Source: Bradyrhizobium ivorense
GTDB lineage: Bacteria > Pseudomonadota > Alphaproteobacteria > Rhizobiales > Xanthobacteraceae
Length of the DNA: 64,000 bases
Assembly: GCF_900696085.1 (NCBI RefSeq)
Contig: NZ_CAADFC020000028.1
Coordinates: 248,001 to 312,000, forward strand
Direction of reading: 5' to 3'
Shown: positions 37,075 through 45,540 of the stretch, in pieces
Position numbering within the stretch: position 1 is the first letter of the stretch
Layout of the letters: every line of letters starts with the position of its first letter
Translations under genes and position numbers: made by a program
The notes under the pieces: model-generated
The model's input: only the letters and a program-made list of their open reading frames with translations
Database searches by the model: none
What the model was told of the DNA's origin: nothing

Positions 37075-37826
37075 GCTGCCTGCTCCTTGTCTGCGATCGG
37101 CGGCGTCTTGTTCTGCGCGAGCTTGGCAAACGGGCAGCCGGTGCTCGCGTTGTTGTCGTCGTGCAAGAAGTACTGCTGATACTCGCGCCCGTCGGCCGCG
37201 CCATAGCGGCCGAGCAGCGGCGAGGGGCTCGCGCTGTCATACGGGACCAGCCGCTTGCGCACCTCGGCGAATGCGGCGTTTGCCGCCTTCTCGGTCCCGA
37301 GAATCTTTTCGAACACCCAGCGCGGCTGGAAGGTGAGCATGAAGGCGCTGGAGCGGCGGCTCTGGCGCATGACATGCGCGGGCGTGGTGCACACCACGAA
37401 GATCGGCTCGCCGGCGAACGAGAACTCCCACATCGGATGGTCGATCTGTTCCGGAATCTCGCTAGGCCACGGGCTCTTGTCGAGGCGAGCGAGCTGGTCG
37501 AGCGTCAGCCACATCTTGCGATAATAGGCGTCGAGCGTCTGCACGGGACGCGGTCGCGTGAACACGATCAACGAGGTATTGGGACCGAACGAGCGGGACT
37601 GCGCGACATACTGCGCGAGCTGTTCGCCCAGCACTGCGACGTCGTACGGATCAAGGAACAGATAGCGCAACTGGTCCTGGCGGTGTCCGGTCACCCCGAA
37701 CACGCAGGGGAACGGTCTCGCCTCGCTGCTCATTTGCGCTTCAAACTCGGAAAACATCACACTTTGCCAGCTGCTTACTGGAAAGTTCGAGGCAACTTCG
37801 CCTTTTTTCAAAAACAAGCGCTCCAT
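37071..37826 (-). CDS. YqcI/YcgG-family protein (probable heme-dependent N-oxygenase)
   Basis: 251 residues. Family landmarks: FPCVFGVTGHRQDQLRYLFL (39-58), HPMWEFSFAGEPIFVVCTTP (130-149), His151 and FQPRWVFEKILG. From memory, this family includes heme-dependent N-hydroxylases of guanidino compounds in specialised metabolism (GntA of guanitoxin, AglA of argolaphos), hence the suggested activity; substrate unknown. ATG 37826 is the first in-frame start after the MFS stop. The frame is open much further upstream but covers the MFS gene in another frame. It is third gene in the operon. Confidence 0.82.
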   Translation of the reverse strand: MERLFLKKGEVASNFPVSSWQSVMFSEFEAQMSSEARPFPCVFGVTGHRQDQLRYLFLDPYDVAVLGEQLAQYVAQSRSFGPNTSLIVFTRPRPVQTLDAYYRKMWLTLDQLARLDKSPWPSEIPEQIDHPMWEFSFAGEPIFVVCTTPAHVMRQSRRSSAFMLTFQPRWVFEKILGTEKAANAAFAEVRKRLVPYDSASPSPLLGRYGAADGREYQQYFLHDDNNASTGCPFAKLAQNKTPPIADKEQAA

Positions 37827-37852
37827 AACACCCCCTTCACTCACAACTAGAC

Positions 37853-39148
37853 TCAACGAGCTATCAACTTGCTCCTCATCAGTAGCGGACCGGCAATACC
37901 GGGCAGCGACATGAGCAGCAGAATGGCAATCAAGGCGGCGTAACCGGCATCGCCGATCGCCGCGCTGTTGTGCACGGCGTCGGTTCCGGAGACCTGGCTG
38001 GCGGCGAGCATCGCAAAGCCGATGATCGGCTGCGCGATGCCGGCGAAGATGCCGGCGGCGGTGGTGTTCACCGAAGCGCCGACACCAATGAGGTCGGCGG
38101 TGTAGAGCTTCTTGACGCATTTCAGCACCAGCGGGACGGTGCCGCCGGCGACGAGGCCCAGCGCAGTGAACACGACGGTGACGTAGACGAAACCAAATGT
38201 GCGCGCGACCGCCGGCAGCAGCATGGCGATCAGCAGCATGCGCAGCAGGCAGATGCGGATCAGGGCACGATCGAGGTTGCCCGCGGCCCGATCGGCGGCG
38301 TGTCCCAGGAAGATCGAACCGAGCGCGTTGCCGATCATAAAGGCGAGCAGCGGCGTGCCCGCAGCGGTCGGGGAGATGTGGAAGAAATGTGCGACCATCG
38401 GAATGCCCCAGACGCCCGACAGCGTCGTGACGACCGCGAAGTGCGAGGCAAACGTCATTGCGCAGCCCCAGTTCGCAACATGGGCCAGCGATTGCCGCGC
38501 GGCGATGACGACGCCCTTCAACGTCTTGTTGCTGTGCGAGATCGGATCCGGCTTGAGCGCAACCTTGGCGAAGGCAAGATTGACCAGGCCGACGCAGGCG
38601 ATGAACAGGAAGCAGGCCCGCCAGCCGAAGCCGGAGACCGCAGCCGCCAGCGGCGTGGTCGCGATCACGCCGCCGACATAGCCGGAGACCTGCGAAATGC
38701 CCGACATCATTCCGAAGCGTTCGTCGGCAAAGCTTTGCGCGACGAGCTTGAGCAGCGCGGTGAACACCAGCGCATCGCCGCAGGCGACGATCAGGCGCGC
38801 GGCAAACACGTCGAGCAGATTGGGCGCCAGCGCGAACGCCGCGCTGCCGAGCGACGAGGCGACCATGCTGACCAGCACGACCCGCTTGACGCCGAACCGG
38901 TCGACCAGCAGGCCCGCCGGGATCTGCATCAGCGTGTAGCCCCAGAAGTAGCTGGAAGCGAGCATCGCAACACCGGCCGCGTCGGTGTTGAAGTCGAGCA
39001 TGAAGCCCTGGGTGATCGATTGCGGCGACACGCGCTGCAGGAATGCGATGGCATAGGCGATCGCCACCGCGGACCAGGCCAGATAGGCGCGATCGGTCAG
39101 GCGCGACGTCGGGGTAAATACGGCCTGTTGTCCGAGCATCGACATCAC
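37853..39148 (-). CDS. Major facilitator superfamily transporter
   Basis: 431 residues, 12 predicted membrane segments. The loop 2-3 motif is GLLVDRFGVKRVVL, and ASSYFWGYTLMQIPAG is typical of MFS. The substrate is not predictable; export of the product of the adjacent YqcI/YcgG enzyme is the obvious guess. It overlaps the GNAT gene by 4 bp and ends 26 nt before the YqcI/YcgG gene. Confidence 0.92.
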   Translation of the reverse strand: MMSMLGQQAVFTPTSRLTDRAYLAWSAVAIAYAIAFLQRVSPQSITQGFMLDFNTDAAGVAMLASSYFWGYTLMQIPAGLLVDRFGVKRVVLVSMVASSLGSAAFALAPNLLDVFAARLIVACGDALVFTALLKLVAQSFADERFGMMSGISQVSGYVGGVIATTPLAAAVSGFGWRACFLFIACVGLVNLAFAKVALKPDPISHSNKTLKGVVIAARQSLAHVANWGCAMTFASHFAVVTTLSGVWGIPMVAHFFHISPTAAGTPLLAFMIGNALGSIFLGHAADRAAGNLDRALIRICLLRMLLIAMLLPAVARTFGFVYVTVVFTALGLVAGGTVPLVLKCVKKLYTADLIGVGASVNTTAAGIFAGIAQPIIGFAMLAASQVSGTDAVHNSAAIGDAGYAALIAILLLMSLPGIAGPLLMRSKLIAR

Positions 39149-39858
39149 ACCCTCGCGTAACCGACCGAGAAGAGGGCGTCCGCAGAATCCGGGATCTTGC
39201 GCGACATCGCGGCATCGACCAGCGATGCGGTGCCGTGATAGGCCTGCCGATGATGCTTAATGTGGCCGTAGGCGCCGCGCATGATCATGTCCGGCACTTC
39301 AAGCGGCTTGCCCGGATAAAGCGATCTGCACATCTCGACACACGCCGCCTGTAATGCGGGATCCTGTGCGTCGTCGAGCAGCGACGGCGTGACCTTTTCG
39401 CAAATCTTGGCGTTGGCGGCCCAAACGATCGGATTGCGGGTCCGCCAACCGTAGAGCACAGAGCCCTCGGTCCTGTCAGTGGCGCCCGAACGCTTGAGAA
39501 CTTCTGTGGTGAAGAAACCGTAAAGACCGCGACCCTGGTGGACCGGCAATACCTCGGTGCCGCTGCGGTAGATCCCGAGCCCGGCCGACATCTGCAGGAC
39601 GCGGTAGACGGAGAAGGCCACGAGGCCCGAGCCGTCATAGACCAGGATGAGGCTGTATTTCGGCTCGAACGGTGAGGAGGACGCAGTCCAGTGCGGCTCG
39701 GTGGCCTGCCAGTTGATGGCAATGATGCCGTTCATGGCATCCATCAGCGGCTGCCGGTCGCAGGCTTCGATCTGCGAGGCGTCTGGGAAACTGTAGATCG
39801 CGTAATCCGACCAAGGCGATTTGATCGCCTCATATCGGCCACCCAGATTTCGCGACAT
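39145..39858 (-). CDS. GNAT-like N-acyltransferase
   Basis: 237 residues. An acetyl-CoA-binding type segment is visible at EVLPVHQGRGLYGFFTTEVLKR (V-x-x-x-x-QGRGLY), with beta-strands before it (KYSLILVYDGSGLVAFSVYRV). ATG 39858 is preferred as GGAG lies upstream; ATG 39879 would add seven residues. It heads the leftward operon with MFS, YqcI/YcgG and cupin, and faces the GlxA-type regulator across 63 nt. It may acylate the substrate or product of the N-oxygenase. Confidence 0.75.
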   Translation of the reverse strand: MSRNLGGRYEAIKSPWSDYAIYSFPDASQIEACDRQPLMDAMNGIIAINWQATEPHWTASSSPFEPKYSLILVYDGSGLVAFSVYRVLQMSAGLGIYRSGTEVLPVHQGRGLYGFFTTEVLKRSGATDRTEGSVLYGWRTRNPIVWAANAKICEKVTPSLLDDAQDPALQAACVEMCRSLYPGKPLEVPDMIMRGAYGHIKHHRQAYHGTASLVDAAMSRKIPDSADALFSVGYARV

Positions 39859-39921
39859 CGCAGAACTCCAGCCTTCCATCGCGAGCTATACAGGGGGGCC
39901 TCGAATGGCTTAAAGGACAAT

Positions 39922-40938
39922 ATGCCCTCGAAACCTGCCAAACCCCGGCCGGAGCCGCCCGACAGGACATCCACGCGGCTAATCGCGATGGTCGCGTTCC
40001 CCGGCGTGACCCTGCTCGACATCTCGGGGCCGGCGCAGGTGTTTGCGGAACTGGACGCGATCGAGCTGCCCGGACCGGACTATTCGCTGTCCTATCTCTC
40101 GCCCGCCGGGGGGCTGGTGCCGACCGATGTCGGCATGATGATCGACACCACACCGATCGAAAGTGTCGCACCGGGCGAGATCGACACGCTGGTGATCCCC
40201 GGCGGTCCGGGCATCTGGAAGATCCGCAGCGACGCCAAAATGATGAACTGGATTACCGAGGCGCTGCCGAAGGCACGCCGGGTCGCCTCGGTCTGCCTCG
40301 GGGCGTTCGCGCTGGCTTGGACCGGCATCCTGGACGGCAAGCGTGCTGCGACGCACTGGCGCTATTGTCCGAGGCTGCAGGACAATTTCCCCAAGATCCG
40401 CGTCGAGCCGAATGCGATTTTCGTCAAGGACGGGCGGGTGTGGTCGTCGGCCGGCGTCAGCGCCGGCATCGACCTCGCGCTCGCGATGATCGAGGAGGAT
40501 TTCGGCCATACCATCGCACTCGACGTTGCGCGCAGGCTGGTGGTGTTCCTGAAGCGGCCGGGCGGCCAGAGCCAATTTTCAACGGTCCTTGCAGCCCAGG
40601 CATCGGACGTCGAGGGACGCTTCAGTGCGCTGCACGCCTGGATCATCGAGAACATCGCCAGCGATCTCAAGGTCGAGACGCTGGCGGAGAAAGCCGGGAT
40701 GACGCCGCGGACATTCGCGCGAACCTACGTCAGCCGCACCGGCATGACGCCGGCGAGCGGCGTCGAGGCGCTGCGTGTCGAGACGGCGCGCCTGCTGCTC
40801 GAGAGCCGCCAGATCGGCGGCGTGGTCGAGGTCGCCAAGCGCGCAGGGTTTGGCGATGACGAGCGCATGCGCCGGGCCTTCCTGCGCCACCTCGGCGTAT
40901 CTCCGACCGAGTACCGAAACCGGTTTTCCGGCAGCTAG
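39922..40938 (+). CDS. GlxA-type AraC regulator with DJ-1/PfpI domain
   Basis: 338 residues. N-terminal DJ-1/PfpI-like domain (RLIAMVAFPGVTLLDISGPAQVF; nucleophile-elbow Cys in VASVCLGAFALAW) and a C-terminal AraC helix-turn-helix (LAEKAGMTPRTFARTYVSRTG, then VAKRAGFGDDERMRRAFLRHLG). ATG 39922 follows AAAGGACAAT. It is divergent from the GNAT-MFS-YqcI/YcgG-cupin operon and is the likely local regulator. The inducer is unknown. Confidence 0.9.
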   Translation: MPSKPAKPRPEPPDRTSTRLIAMVAFPGVTLLDISGPAQVFAELDAIELPGPDYSLSYLSPAGGLVPTDVGMMIDTTPIESVAPGEIDTLVIPGGPGIWKIRSDAKMMNWITEALPKARRVASVCLGAFALAWTGILDGKRAATHWRYCPRLQDNFPKIRVEPNAIFVKDGRVWSSAGVSAGIDLALAMIEEDFGHTIALDVARRLVVFLKRPGGQSQFSTVLAAQASDVEGRFSALHAWIIENIASDLKVETLAEKAGMTPRTFARTYVSRTGMTPASGVEALRVETARLLLESRQIGGVVEVAKRAGFGDDERMRRAFLRHLGVSPTEYRNRFSGS

Positions 40939-41101
40939 CTCGGCCGCCGCGCGCGATGCGCCCGCCAGGCAATGTTGGTGTCGAAGCTGATCCATCCCGC
41001 GAGCGAATAGCTGGCCTTCGCTGGCGGAATTCGCCGTTCAGGCGGTAGCTTTTCCGGTTTGTCTGCGGCTAATGTGCCGCCAAATCGGGAGAAGAAACAC
41101 C

Positions 41102-42235
41102 ATGAATGACGGGACCCCCATTCGGTCGGCGCGCAATGTTGAACTCGGCGCCAGCGGCGAGGAATTCCAGAACCTGCACGAGTTCGTGCGCAAGGCCCGC
41201 GCCAAGCTGAACCAGAATGCCTGGGACTATATCGTCGGCGCCGCAGAAACCGAGACCACGATGCGTCGCAACAGGATGGCGCTGGACGAGATCGCATTCC
41301 GGCCGCGCGTCCTGCGCAATGTCGTGCATGTCGATCCGTCGGTCGAGCTATTCGGGCGCAGGCTCCGGCTTCCCGTCATGATCGCCCCGGTCGGTGCGCT
41401 CGAAATCTTCGACCCGGAATCGGGGGCGGCGGTCGCGCGCGGAGCCGGAACGTTCGGTGCGGCGCATATGCTGAGCTCGGTGTCGGAGCCAGGGCTGGAG
41501 AACACGGCAAAGGCGGCCCCGGATGCGCTGCGCATCTTTCAGCTTTATGTGCGCGGCGATGACGCGTTCGTCGAGGACGTGGTCAGCCGCTCGATCGCCA
41601 ATGGCTACGCCGCCTTCTGCCTCACCGTCGACACCGCGCACTACAGCCGGCGCGAGCGCGATATAGCCAAACGCTATGTGCGCGAGAGCCGGATCCGCGC
41701 GACCGGCGGTGACTTCCAGAAGGGACTGGAATGGCGGACGGTGAAATTGATCAAGGACAAGTTCAAAATTCCGCTGATCCTCAAGGGTATCGCGACGGCG
41801 GAAGACGCCAAGATCGCCCTCGATCACGGGGTCGACTGGATCTACGTGTCGAACCATGGCGGCAGGCAGCTCGACCACGGCCGCGGCTCGATGCATGTGC
41901 TGCCCGAGATCGTTCAGGCGGTCGCCGGCCGCGCCAAGATCATGGTCGACGGATCGTTCAGCCGCGGCACCGACATCGTCAAGGCGATCATTTCGGGAGC
42001 CGACCTTGTGGGCATCGGCCGTCTGCAGTGCTACGCGCTCGCCGCGGCAGGCGAGGCGGGCATTGTGCGCATGCTCGAACTGCTCGAGGATGAGGTGATC
42101 CGCTGCCTCGGGCTGCTCGGTGTCACGAGCTTTGCCGAGCTGGACAAATCCTACCTGCATCCGGCGCTGCCAACCAATCCGCCGAGCGTGTTCAGCGCAT
42201 TTCCGCTGCTGGATATCGAGCCCTACCGCTATTGA
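41102..42235 (+). CDS. FMN-dependent alpha-hydroxy-acid oxidase/dehydrogenase
   Basis: 377 residues of the lactate/glycolate oxidase family. N-terminal NAWDYIVGAAETETTMRRN, FMN-site MIAPVGALE, and the catalytic SNHGGRQLDHGRGS with active His and Arg, then DGSFSRGTDIVKAI. It oxidises a 2-hydroxy acid to a 2-keto acid with FMN. ATG 41102 follows GGGAGAAG. Monocistronic as far as visible; the substrate is uncertain (lactate, mandelate and glycolate enzymes all share this pattern). Confidence 0.92.
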   Translation: MNDGTPIRSARNVELGASGEEFQNLHEFVRKARAKLNQNAWDYIVGAAETETTMRRNRMALDEIAFRPRVLRNVVHVDPSVELFGRRLRLPVMIAPVGALEIFDPESGAAVARGAGTFGAAHMLSSVSEPGLENTAKAAPDALRIFQLYVRGDDAFVEDVVSRSIANGYAAFCLTVDTAHYSRRERDIAKRYVRESRIRATGGDFQKGLEWRTVKLIKDKFKIPLILKGIATAEDAKIALDHGVDWIYVSNHGGRQLDHGRGSMHVLPEIVQAVAGRAKIMVDGSFSRGTDIVKAIISGADLVGIGRLQCYALAAAGEAGIVRMLELLEDEVIRCLGLLGVTSFAELDKSYLHPALPTNPPSVFSAFPLLDIEPYRY

Positions 42236-42345
42236 ACGGCTTGCGAGGCTGATGCGATCATACCTGGTCGCGTCACGCCGTGGTGTCCATGAAGACGCCG
42301 CGGCAAGGCCAAAGTCTGATCGAAATGCCGCACTAGTCGAGGCGA

Positions 42346-42549
42346 ATGGCAGACAATCCATTCGCTGAATTTTCCCTGGAGCGAGCGATCGGCTTGCGCT
42401 GGGCGTTGCGGGATATCCAGGCCGGCCGGCTCAAACTGTCACCGGTGGGCGACGAGGATCTGGCCGTGCTCATCGAGCTCGGTCTGATCGAATTGCACGA
42501 CGACGAGCCGACGCTGACCCCTTCGGGAGCTGCGGTGCTGAGCGGCTGA
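42346..42549 (+). CDS. Small hypothetical protein
   Basis: 67 residues, acidic and soluble (ERAIGLRWALRDIQAG..., ending in a winged-helix-like ELGLIELHDDEPTLTPSGAAVLSG). No family recognised. Consistent coding character in this frame; convergent with the next small gene. Confidence 0.6.
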   Translation: MADNPFAEFSLERAIGLRWALRDIQAGRLKLSPVGDEDLAVLIELGLIELHDDEPTLTPSGAAVLSG

Positions 42550-42563
42550 TCCGAATGCGCCGA

Positions 42564-42761
42564 CTAGCGGGCCTTCAGAAAACTTTCGCCGGAATTGCAG
42601 GGCGTGCACTGATAGGTCAGCACGTCATAGACCTGATCGCGCGGCTCGATCAGCGCGAGCCGCATCTGCGCGCCGCATCTCATGCACGGCATCTCTATGC
42701 TGGTCTTGAACCGCGTGCAGGTCGGAGTCGGCCGAAAGGTGCGCAGCATCGAAGTCCCCAT
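42564..42761 (-). CDS. Small zinc-ribbon-like protein
   Basis: 65 residues with two CxxC pairs (PCMRCGAQM and YQCTPCNSG) separated by about 25 residues, the pattern of a zinc ribbon. ATG 42761 is chosen; the longer frame to 42803 lacks support. The function is unknown. Confidence 0.65.
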   Translation of the reverse strand: MGTSMLRTFRPTPTCTRFKTSIEMPCMRCGAQMRLALIEPRDQVYDVLTYQCTPCNSGESFLKAR

Positions 42762-43253
42762 GTCCCCAGAGACGCAAACGCCACCGACGAAATTCCGAAT
42801 CACTATGCCACAGTGCTGACACGATTGGAATCGGCGCGGTTACGGGATCAGGCAAGTTCCGCGCTGGAACTGCAGGGGATGCGCTGCTCATCGCGATCCG
42901 CTTGATCGACATTGACCCATTGTCGTTGTGGCAGAGGACGTCGCGCTGGAGTCGTCGAAGGCGGCGAAGCGCCAGCCGTTGAAGATCATGCCGGTCGGAG
43001 CCGATGGTCTTGCACCGACATGACCTGACCGCGACCAGCGCCGGCCGGGACGGGTAGACGATATCCGCTCATCCGGGGGGCCGCCCCGGACCCCGTCCAT
43101 TTTTCGATTTTCCACGGCAGCGTTACTGTCGCGTGTCACCTCGGAGGGCGTGCGGGCGAGGGGCCGGACGGCGCCCGGCGCCTCAACATGTGAGGCTGAC
43201 GCCGTCGCGATCTGTGCTAACGTCGCCCCGGAGCATAATTTCAGGGGGCGATC
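42762..43253. other. Intergenic region before the phasin gene
   Basis: About 490 nt without a convincing gene. It holds GC-rich short palindromes, among them GCCTCA..TGAGGC at 43180-43196. A minus-strand frame from 42912 is open but overlaps the zinc-ribbon gene and shows no protein features. The phasin ribosome site (AGGGGGGCGATC) is at its end. Confidence 0.45.
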
Positions 43254-43601
43254 ATGATCGAGCCGAAGCTTGAAGTTCCTGCCGAACTGCGCGATCTCGC
43301 GGAAAAGACCATCGACCAGGCCGAGCAAGCCTTCGGCCTTTTTTTTGATGCTGCCGGCAAGTCGATGACGGCGGTGCCGGGCACGGAGATCTCCCGACAG
43401 GCGCTGTCGTTCACCGAGCAGAACATGCGGGCGGCGTTCGAGCATGCGCGGAAGCTGGTGCATGCGACCGATCTGCAGCAGGCGATGCAGATCCAGTCGG
43501 AATTTTTGCGCAGCCAGTTCACCAATGCCGGGGAGCATATGCGGCAGATCACGGGAAGCGTGATGTCCGCCACCAAGGATGCCACCAAGGGCAAGTTCTA
43601 G
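43254..43601 (+). CDS. Phasin family protein
   Basis: 115 residues, almost wholly helical: PAELRDLAEKTIDQAEQAFGLFFDAA, then HARKLVHATDLQQAMQIQSEFLRSQFTN, the typical phasin_2 pattern. Phasins coat polyhydroxyalkanoate granules; short ones also act as general granule or stress-associated proteins. Strong ribosome site. Monocistronic. Confidence 0.9.
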   Translation: MIEPKLEVPAELRDLAEKTIDQAEQAFGLFFDAAGKSMTAVPGTEISRQALSFTEQNMRAAFEHARKLVHATDLQQAMQIQSEFLRSQFTNAGEHMRQITGSVMSATKDATKGKF

Positions 43602-43628
43602 GATCGATCGTTCTGCGTGGCAGCGCGC

Positions 43629-43889
43629 CTAGCGCCGCCGGGCCACGGCAATGCCGAGCAGGAAGGCGACGAACAGGCTGGCAAGCGGCGCTTCGCGCGT
43701 GACCGCGCTCACGGTGGCGAGTGTTCCGCCCGGCCGGCGTGACGCCGCGATTGTACGGCTGAGCCGGTCGACGGCGGACCGCAGCCCGTCCGACACCTCG
43801 GTGATGGTGCGCGAAACGTCGGTCGCGGTGTCGATCGCGCGCTCACCAAGCGTGGGCTGCAGCGGGGATTCCGGTGTTTCAAAGCTCAT
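43629..43889 (-). CDS. Small membrane-anchored protein
   Basis: 86 residues: a long amphipathic helix (ATDVSRTITEVSDGLRSAVDRLSRTIAASRR) and a C-terminal membrane segment (APLASLFVAFLLGIAVARRR) with a positive tail. Resembles small ElaB/YqjD-like or DUF883-like envelope proteins in plan, but the family is not certain. ATG 43889 preferred; TTG 43901 possible. It is convergent with the phasin. Confidence 0.65.
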   Translation of the reverse strand: MSFETPESPLQPTLGERAIDTATDVSRTITEVSDGLRSAVDRLSRTIAASRRPGGTLATVSAVTREAPLASLFVAFLLGIAVARRR

Positions 43890-43926
43890 GCCGTGCCGCA
43901 ATTTGGCTGAAGGTCAGGTGGCCGTC

Positions 43927-43990
43927 ACCTTTGGCTATCCGCGCGTGCGCGTGTTCTGAACAGCGGGTCGATGACCTTTGGCTATCCGCG
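43927..43990. repeat. Short tandem repeat, 47-bp period
   Basis: ACCTTTGGCTATCCGCG occurs at 43927-43943 and again at 43974-43990. The flanking text (GTTCTGAACAGCGGGT and GTTATGAACGGCGGGT) is also repeated imperfectly. Two to two and a half units between a membrane-protein gene and the next gene. Confidence 0.6.
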
Positions 43991-44154
43991 ACAGGCGCCG
44001 TTATGAACGGCGGGTGACGGCCACACGCTGTGAAAATGCCGCGGCCGTCGATTGGTTCCGCGGACATGGCTGGATTTCGCACCGCAGGAACCGGAAACTT
44101 TTGACCGGCTCGAGGCTTGTTCAATAACGACACTTGCAGTGCAGGCCCTATGCC

Positions 44155-44460
44155 ATGACCGATGCGAGCGCGATCAAGGAGAGAAGCGCGATCAACGAGC
44201 GAAAGCGGCACGGCGGCACACCGCTTGTGGTGGCAGCCGTCGTGGCGGCCTTCGGCGTATTGGGCATGCTGATCGTCGACCATGGTCCGTGGAACAAGCC
44301 GAAGCTGCAGCCCGCCGCGCATGCCAACTACTCGACGACTGGCGAGGCTGCGCGTGCCGCCGGCGCAACGGTGTTGCCGACCGAGCCCAAGGCCCCGCTC
44401 GAACCCGATCCGCCGGGCCCAAAGCCGGTTCATCCGGCAAATCCGAACGCGCCGCAATAG
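44155..44460 (+). CDS. Small membrane protein with proline-rich periplasmic tail
   Basis: 101 residues: basic cytoplasmic N-terminus, one membrane segment (PLVVAAVVAAFGVLGMLIV), then a proline/alanine-rich tail (PKAPLEPDPPGPKPVHPANP). ATG 44155 chosen. Single-pass topology with the tail outside is inferred. Function unknown. Confidence 0.65.
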   Translation: MTDASAIKERSAINERKRHGGTPLVVAAVVAAFGVLGMLIVDHGPWNKPKLQPAAHANYSTTGEAARAAGATVLPTEPKAPLEPDPPGPKPVHPANPNAPQ

Positions 44461-44552
44461 ATGTGCAGGCTTTATGGGTGCGCGCCATAGGACAAGAAAA
44501 TTGAATCGGCCAAATCCGGCAGCGCGCCCGGAAAACAGACGGTCGAAGGCAA

Positions 44553-44738
44553 TCAACGCACGCTGACGAACTTGCCCCAGGCCGCTGCGAGCGCGGCGCC
44601 GACCAGAACAAGGACCGGATTGTCGCAGAACATCCCGCCGTAGCTGCACATGGTGCCGCCGAGCGAACCGATCTGATGATGGCCTGCGGCATAGAACAGG
44701 CCCGACAAGACCGCGAGCACGGCCGCAACGAAATACAT
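44553..44738 (-). CDS. Small two-helix membrane protein
   Basis: 61 residues, two hydrophobic segments (YFVAAVLAVLSGLFYAAG and PVLVLVGAALAAAWGKF) around a short loop with two cysteines (MCSYGGMFCDNP). AGGAGGCGTCC precedes the ATG at 44738. The start is supported by the ribosome site; the frame continues upstream to 45026 without it. Unknown function. Confidence 0.65.
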   Translation of the reverse strand: MYFVAAVLAVLSGLFYAAGHHQIGSLGGTMCSYGGMFCDNPVLVLVGAALAAAWGKFVSVR

Positions 44739-44834
44739 GGACGCCTCCTTGCGATGTGAGTACGGCGCGGCCAAACCGGCCTGCGCCCGCCAAACTTGTC
44801 CTGATGTCGGTCGGAACGACGCCCATCGGCCGGC

Positions 44835-44874
44835 TTGACGCGTCGGGCAACTCACCTGCACAATGACATCATCG
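44835..44874 (+). repeat. Diverged third copy of the repeat promoter
   Basis: The 40 nt from TTGACG (44835) matches the start of the direct repeats at 45011 and 46388 at about four of five positions (CGTCGGGCAA-CTCACCTGCA...ATCATC), including -35 and -10 regions, then diverges; no terminator follows here. Confidence 0.5.
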
Positions 44875-45010
44875 CAACAAGCATACGGCGCCCGTTGGAA
44901 ATTCATGTTGCGATTGAGGGTTTTGACCCGGATTTTCGCCGAAGGCAGTTTCTCGCTGTCGAAGCCGAACCCTCCAATTTTACCGTTTTCTTCGATTTTC
45001 GGAAAAACGG

Positions 45011-45040
45011 TTGACACGTCGGGCAAGTCACCTGCATAAT
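45011..45040 (+). promoter_or_regulatory. Repeat promoter, copy 1
   Basis: Consensus -35 TTGACA (45011-45016) and CATAAT (45035-45040) at 18-bp spacing. Same sequence in copy 2 (TTGACA 46388-46393, CATAAT 46412-46417). Confidence 0.6.
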
Positions 45041-45046
45041 TCCATC

Positions 45047-45096
45047 ATTCCGAAATTGTCGAAGGCCCGCGCGGAGAGCTCCGCGGCGGGCTTTTT
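45047..45096 (+). ncRNA. Candidate ~50-nt RNA, copy 1
   Basis: The promoter at 45011 would start near 45047; a GC-rich stem (45065-45091, one bulge) plus TTTTT (45092-45096) would stop it about 50 nt later. No reading frame fits between. Either a very short RNA or an attenuated leader. Confidence 0.35.
45065..45096 (+). terminator. Rho-independent terminator, copy 1
   Basis: GCCCGC-GCGGAG pairs with CTCCGC-GGCGGGC (one bulged base), followed by TTTTT on the plus strand. Copy 2 is at 46442-46473. Confidence 0.7.
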
Positions 45097-45540
45097 GTTT
45101 GCCGTTTCACCAATCGGACGGCGGCCGCACGTCACGACGCCACATCTCCCCAGCCGTCGCCCCGAGCGTCGTCAGCGCGCCGCCGTCCGAACCCGTTGAA
45201 ACCGGAACGAATTGGCCGACGCGGCGAAAGCCGGCGCCGCCCGCGGCCCCACTCGTCAGGGATAAGGTTCGCGCCCCAAAGATCGCAGCCGATCGCGCGA
45301 TCTGCCGCACATTTCTTCAATCGCCGGTGCCGCGTGCAGCCGGCCGATCAACGAGGGATCCATACCGGATTTGCGCGTCGCTCTTCGTGTTGCGCCTTGT
45401 CACCTTCTCCTTGCGCAGCGCGATCATGTACGCAATCATCAATCGCGAGATTTCGACGGCTCCGGGGCAGAAGCACATCTGATCGGCGCAAGGGCGAGGC
45501 ATCCGCGGGGGCTGCTATCAGGTATTCACGTTTCGTCGTT

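Larger units (their letters stand above)
45011..45356. repeat. Direct repeat, copy 1
   Basis: 346 bp that match 46388-46760 with few substitutions, one base missing in a run of A (CCCCAAAGATCG against CCCCAAAAGATCG) and a roughly 30-bp gap. It contains a promoter, a terminator and, on the minus strand, remnants of a small reading frame. The two copies flank about 1 kb that includes an exported-protein gene. Edges are TTGACACG and GATCAACGAGG. Confidence 0.85.

Noticed and set aside
42625..42912. Minus-strand frame of 95 codons
   Set aside because: Overlaps the CxxC protein in another frame, without features of its own.
45049..45064. TTCCGAAATTGTCGAA in both repeat copies as a further S24 operator
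   Set aside because: Only the left arm matches TTCCGA; the right arm does not, and its place after the promoter differs from the other sites.
45317..45502. Minus-strand frame of 61 codons ending LVDRPAARGTGD, shared with the end of a frame at 46721-47200
   Set aside because: The shared end is only the repeat sequence; the upstream parts are unrelated, so no conserved gene is shown.
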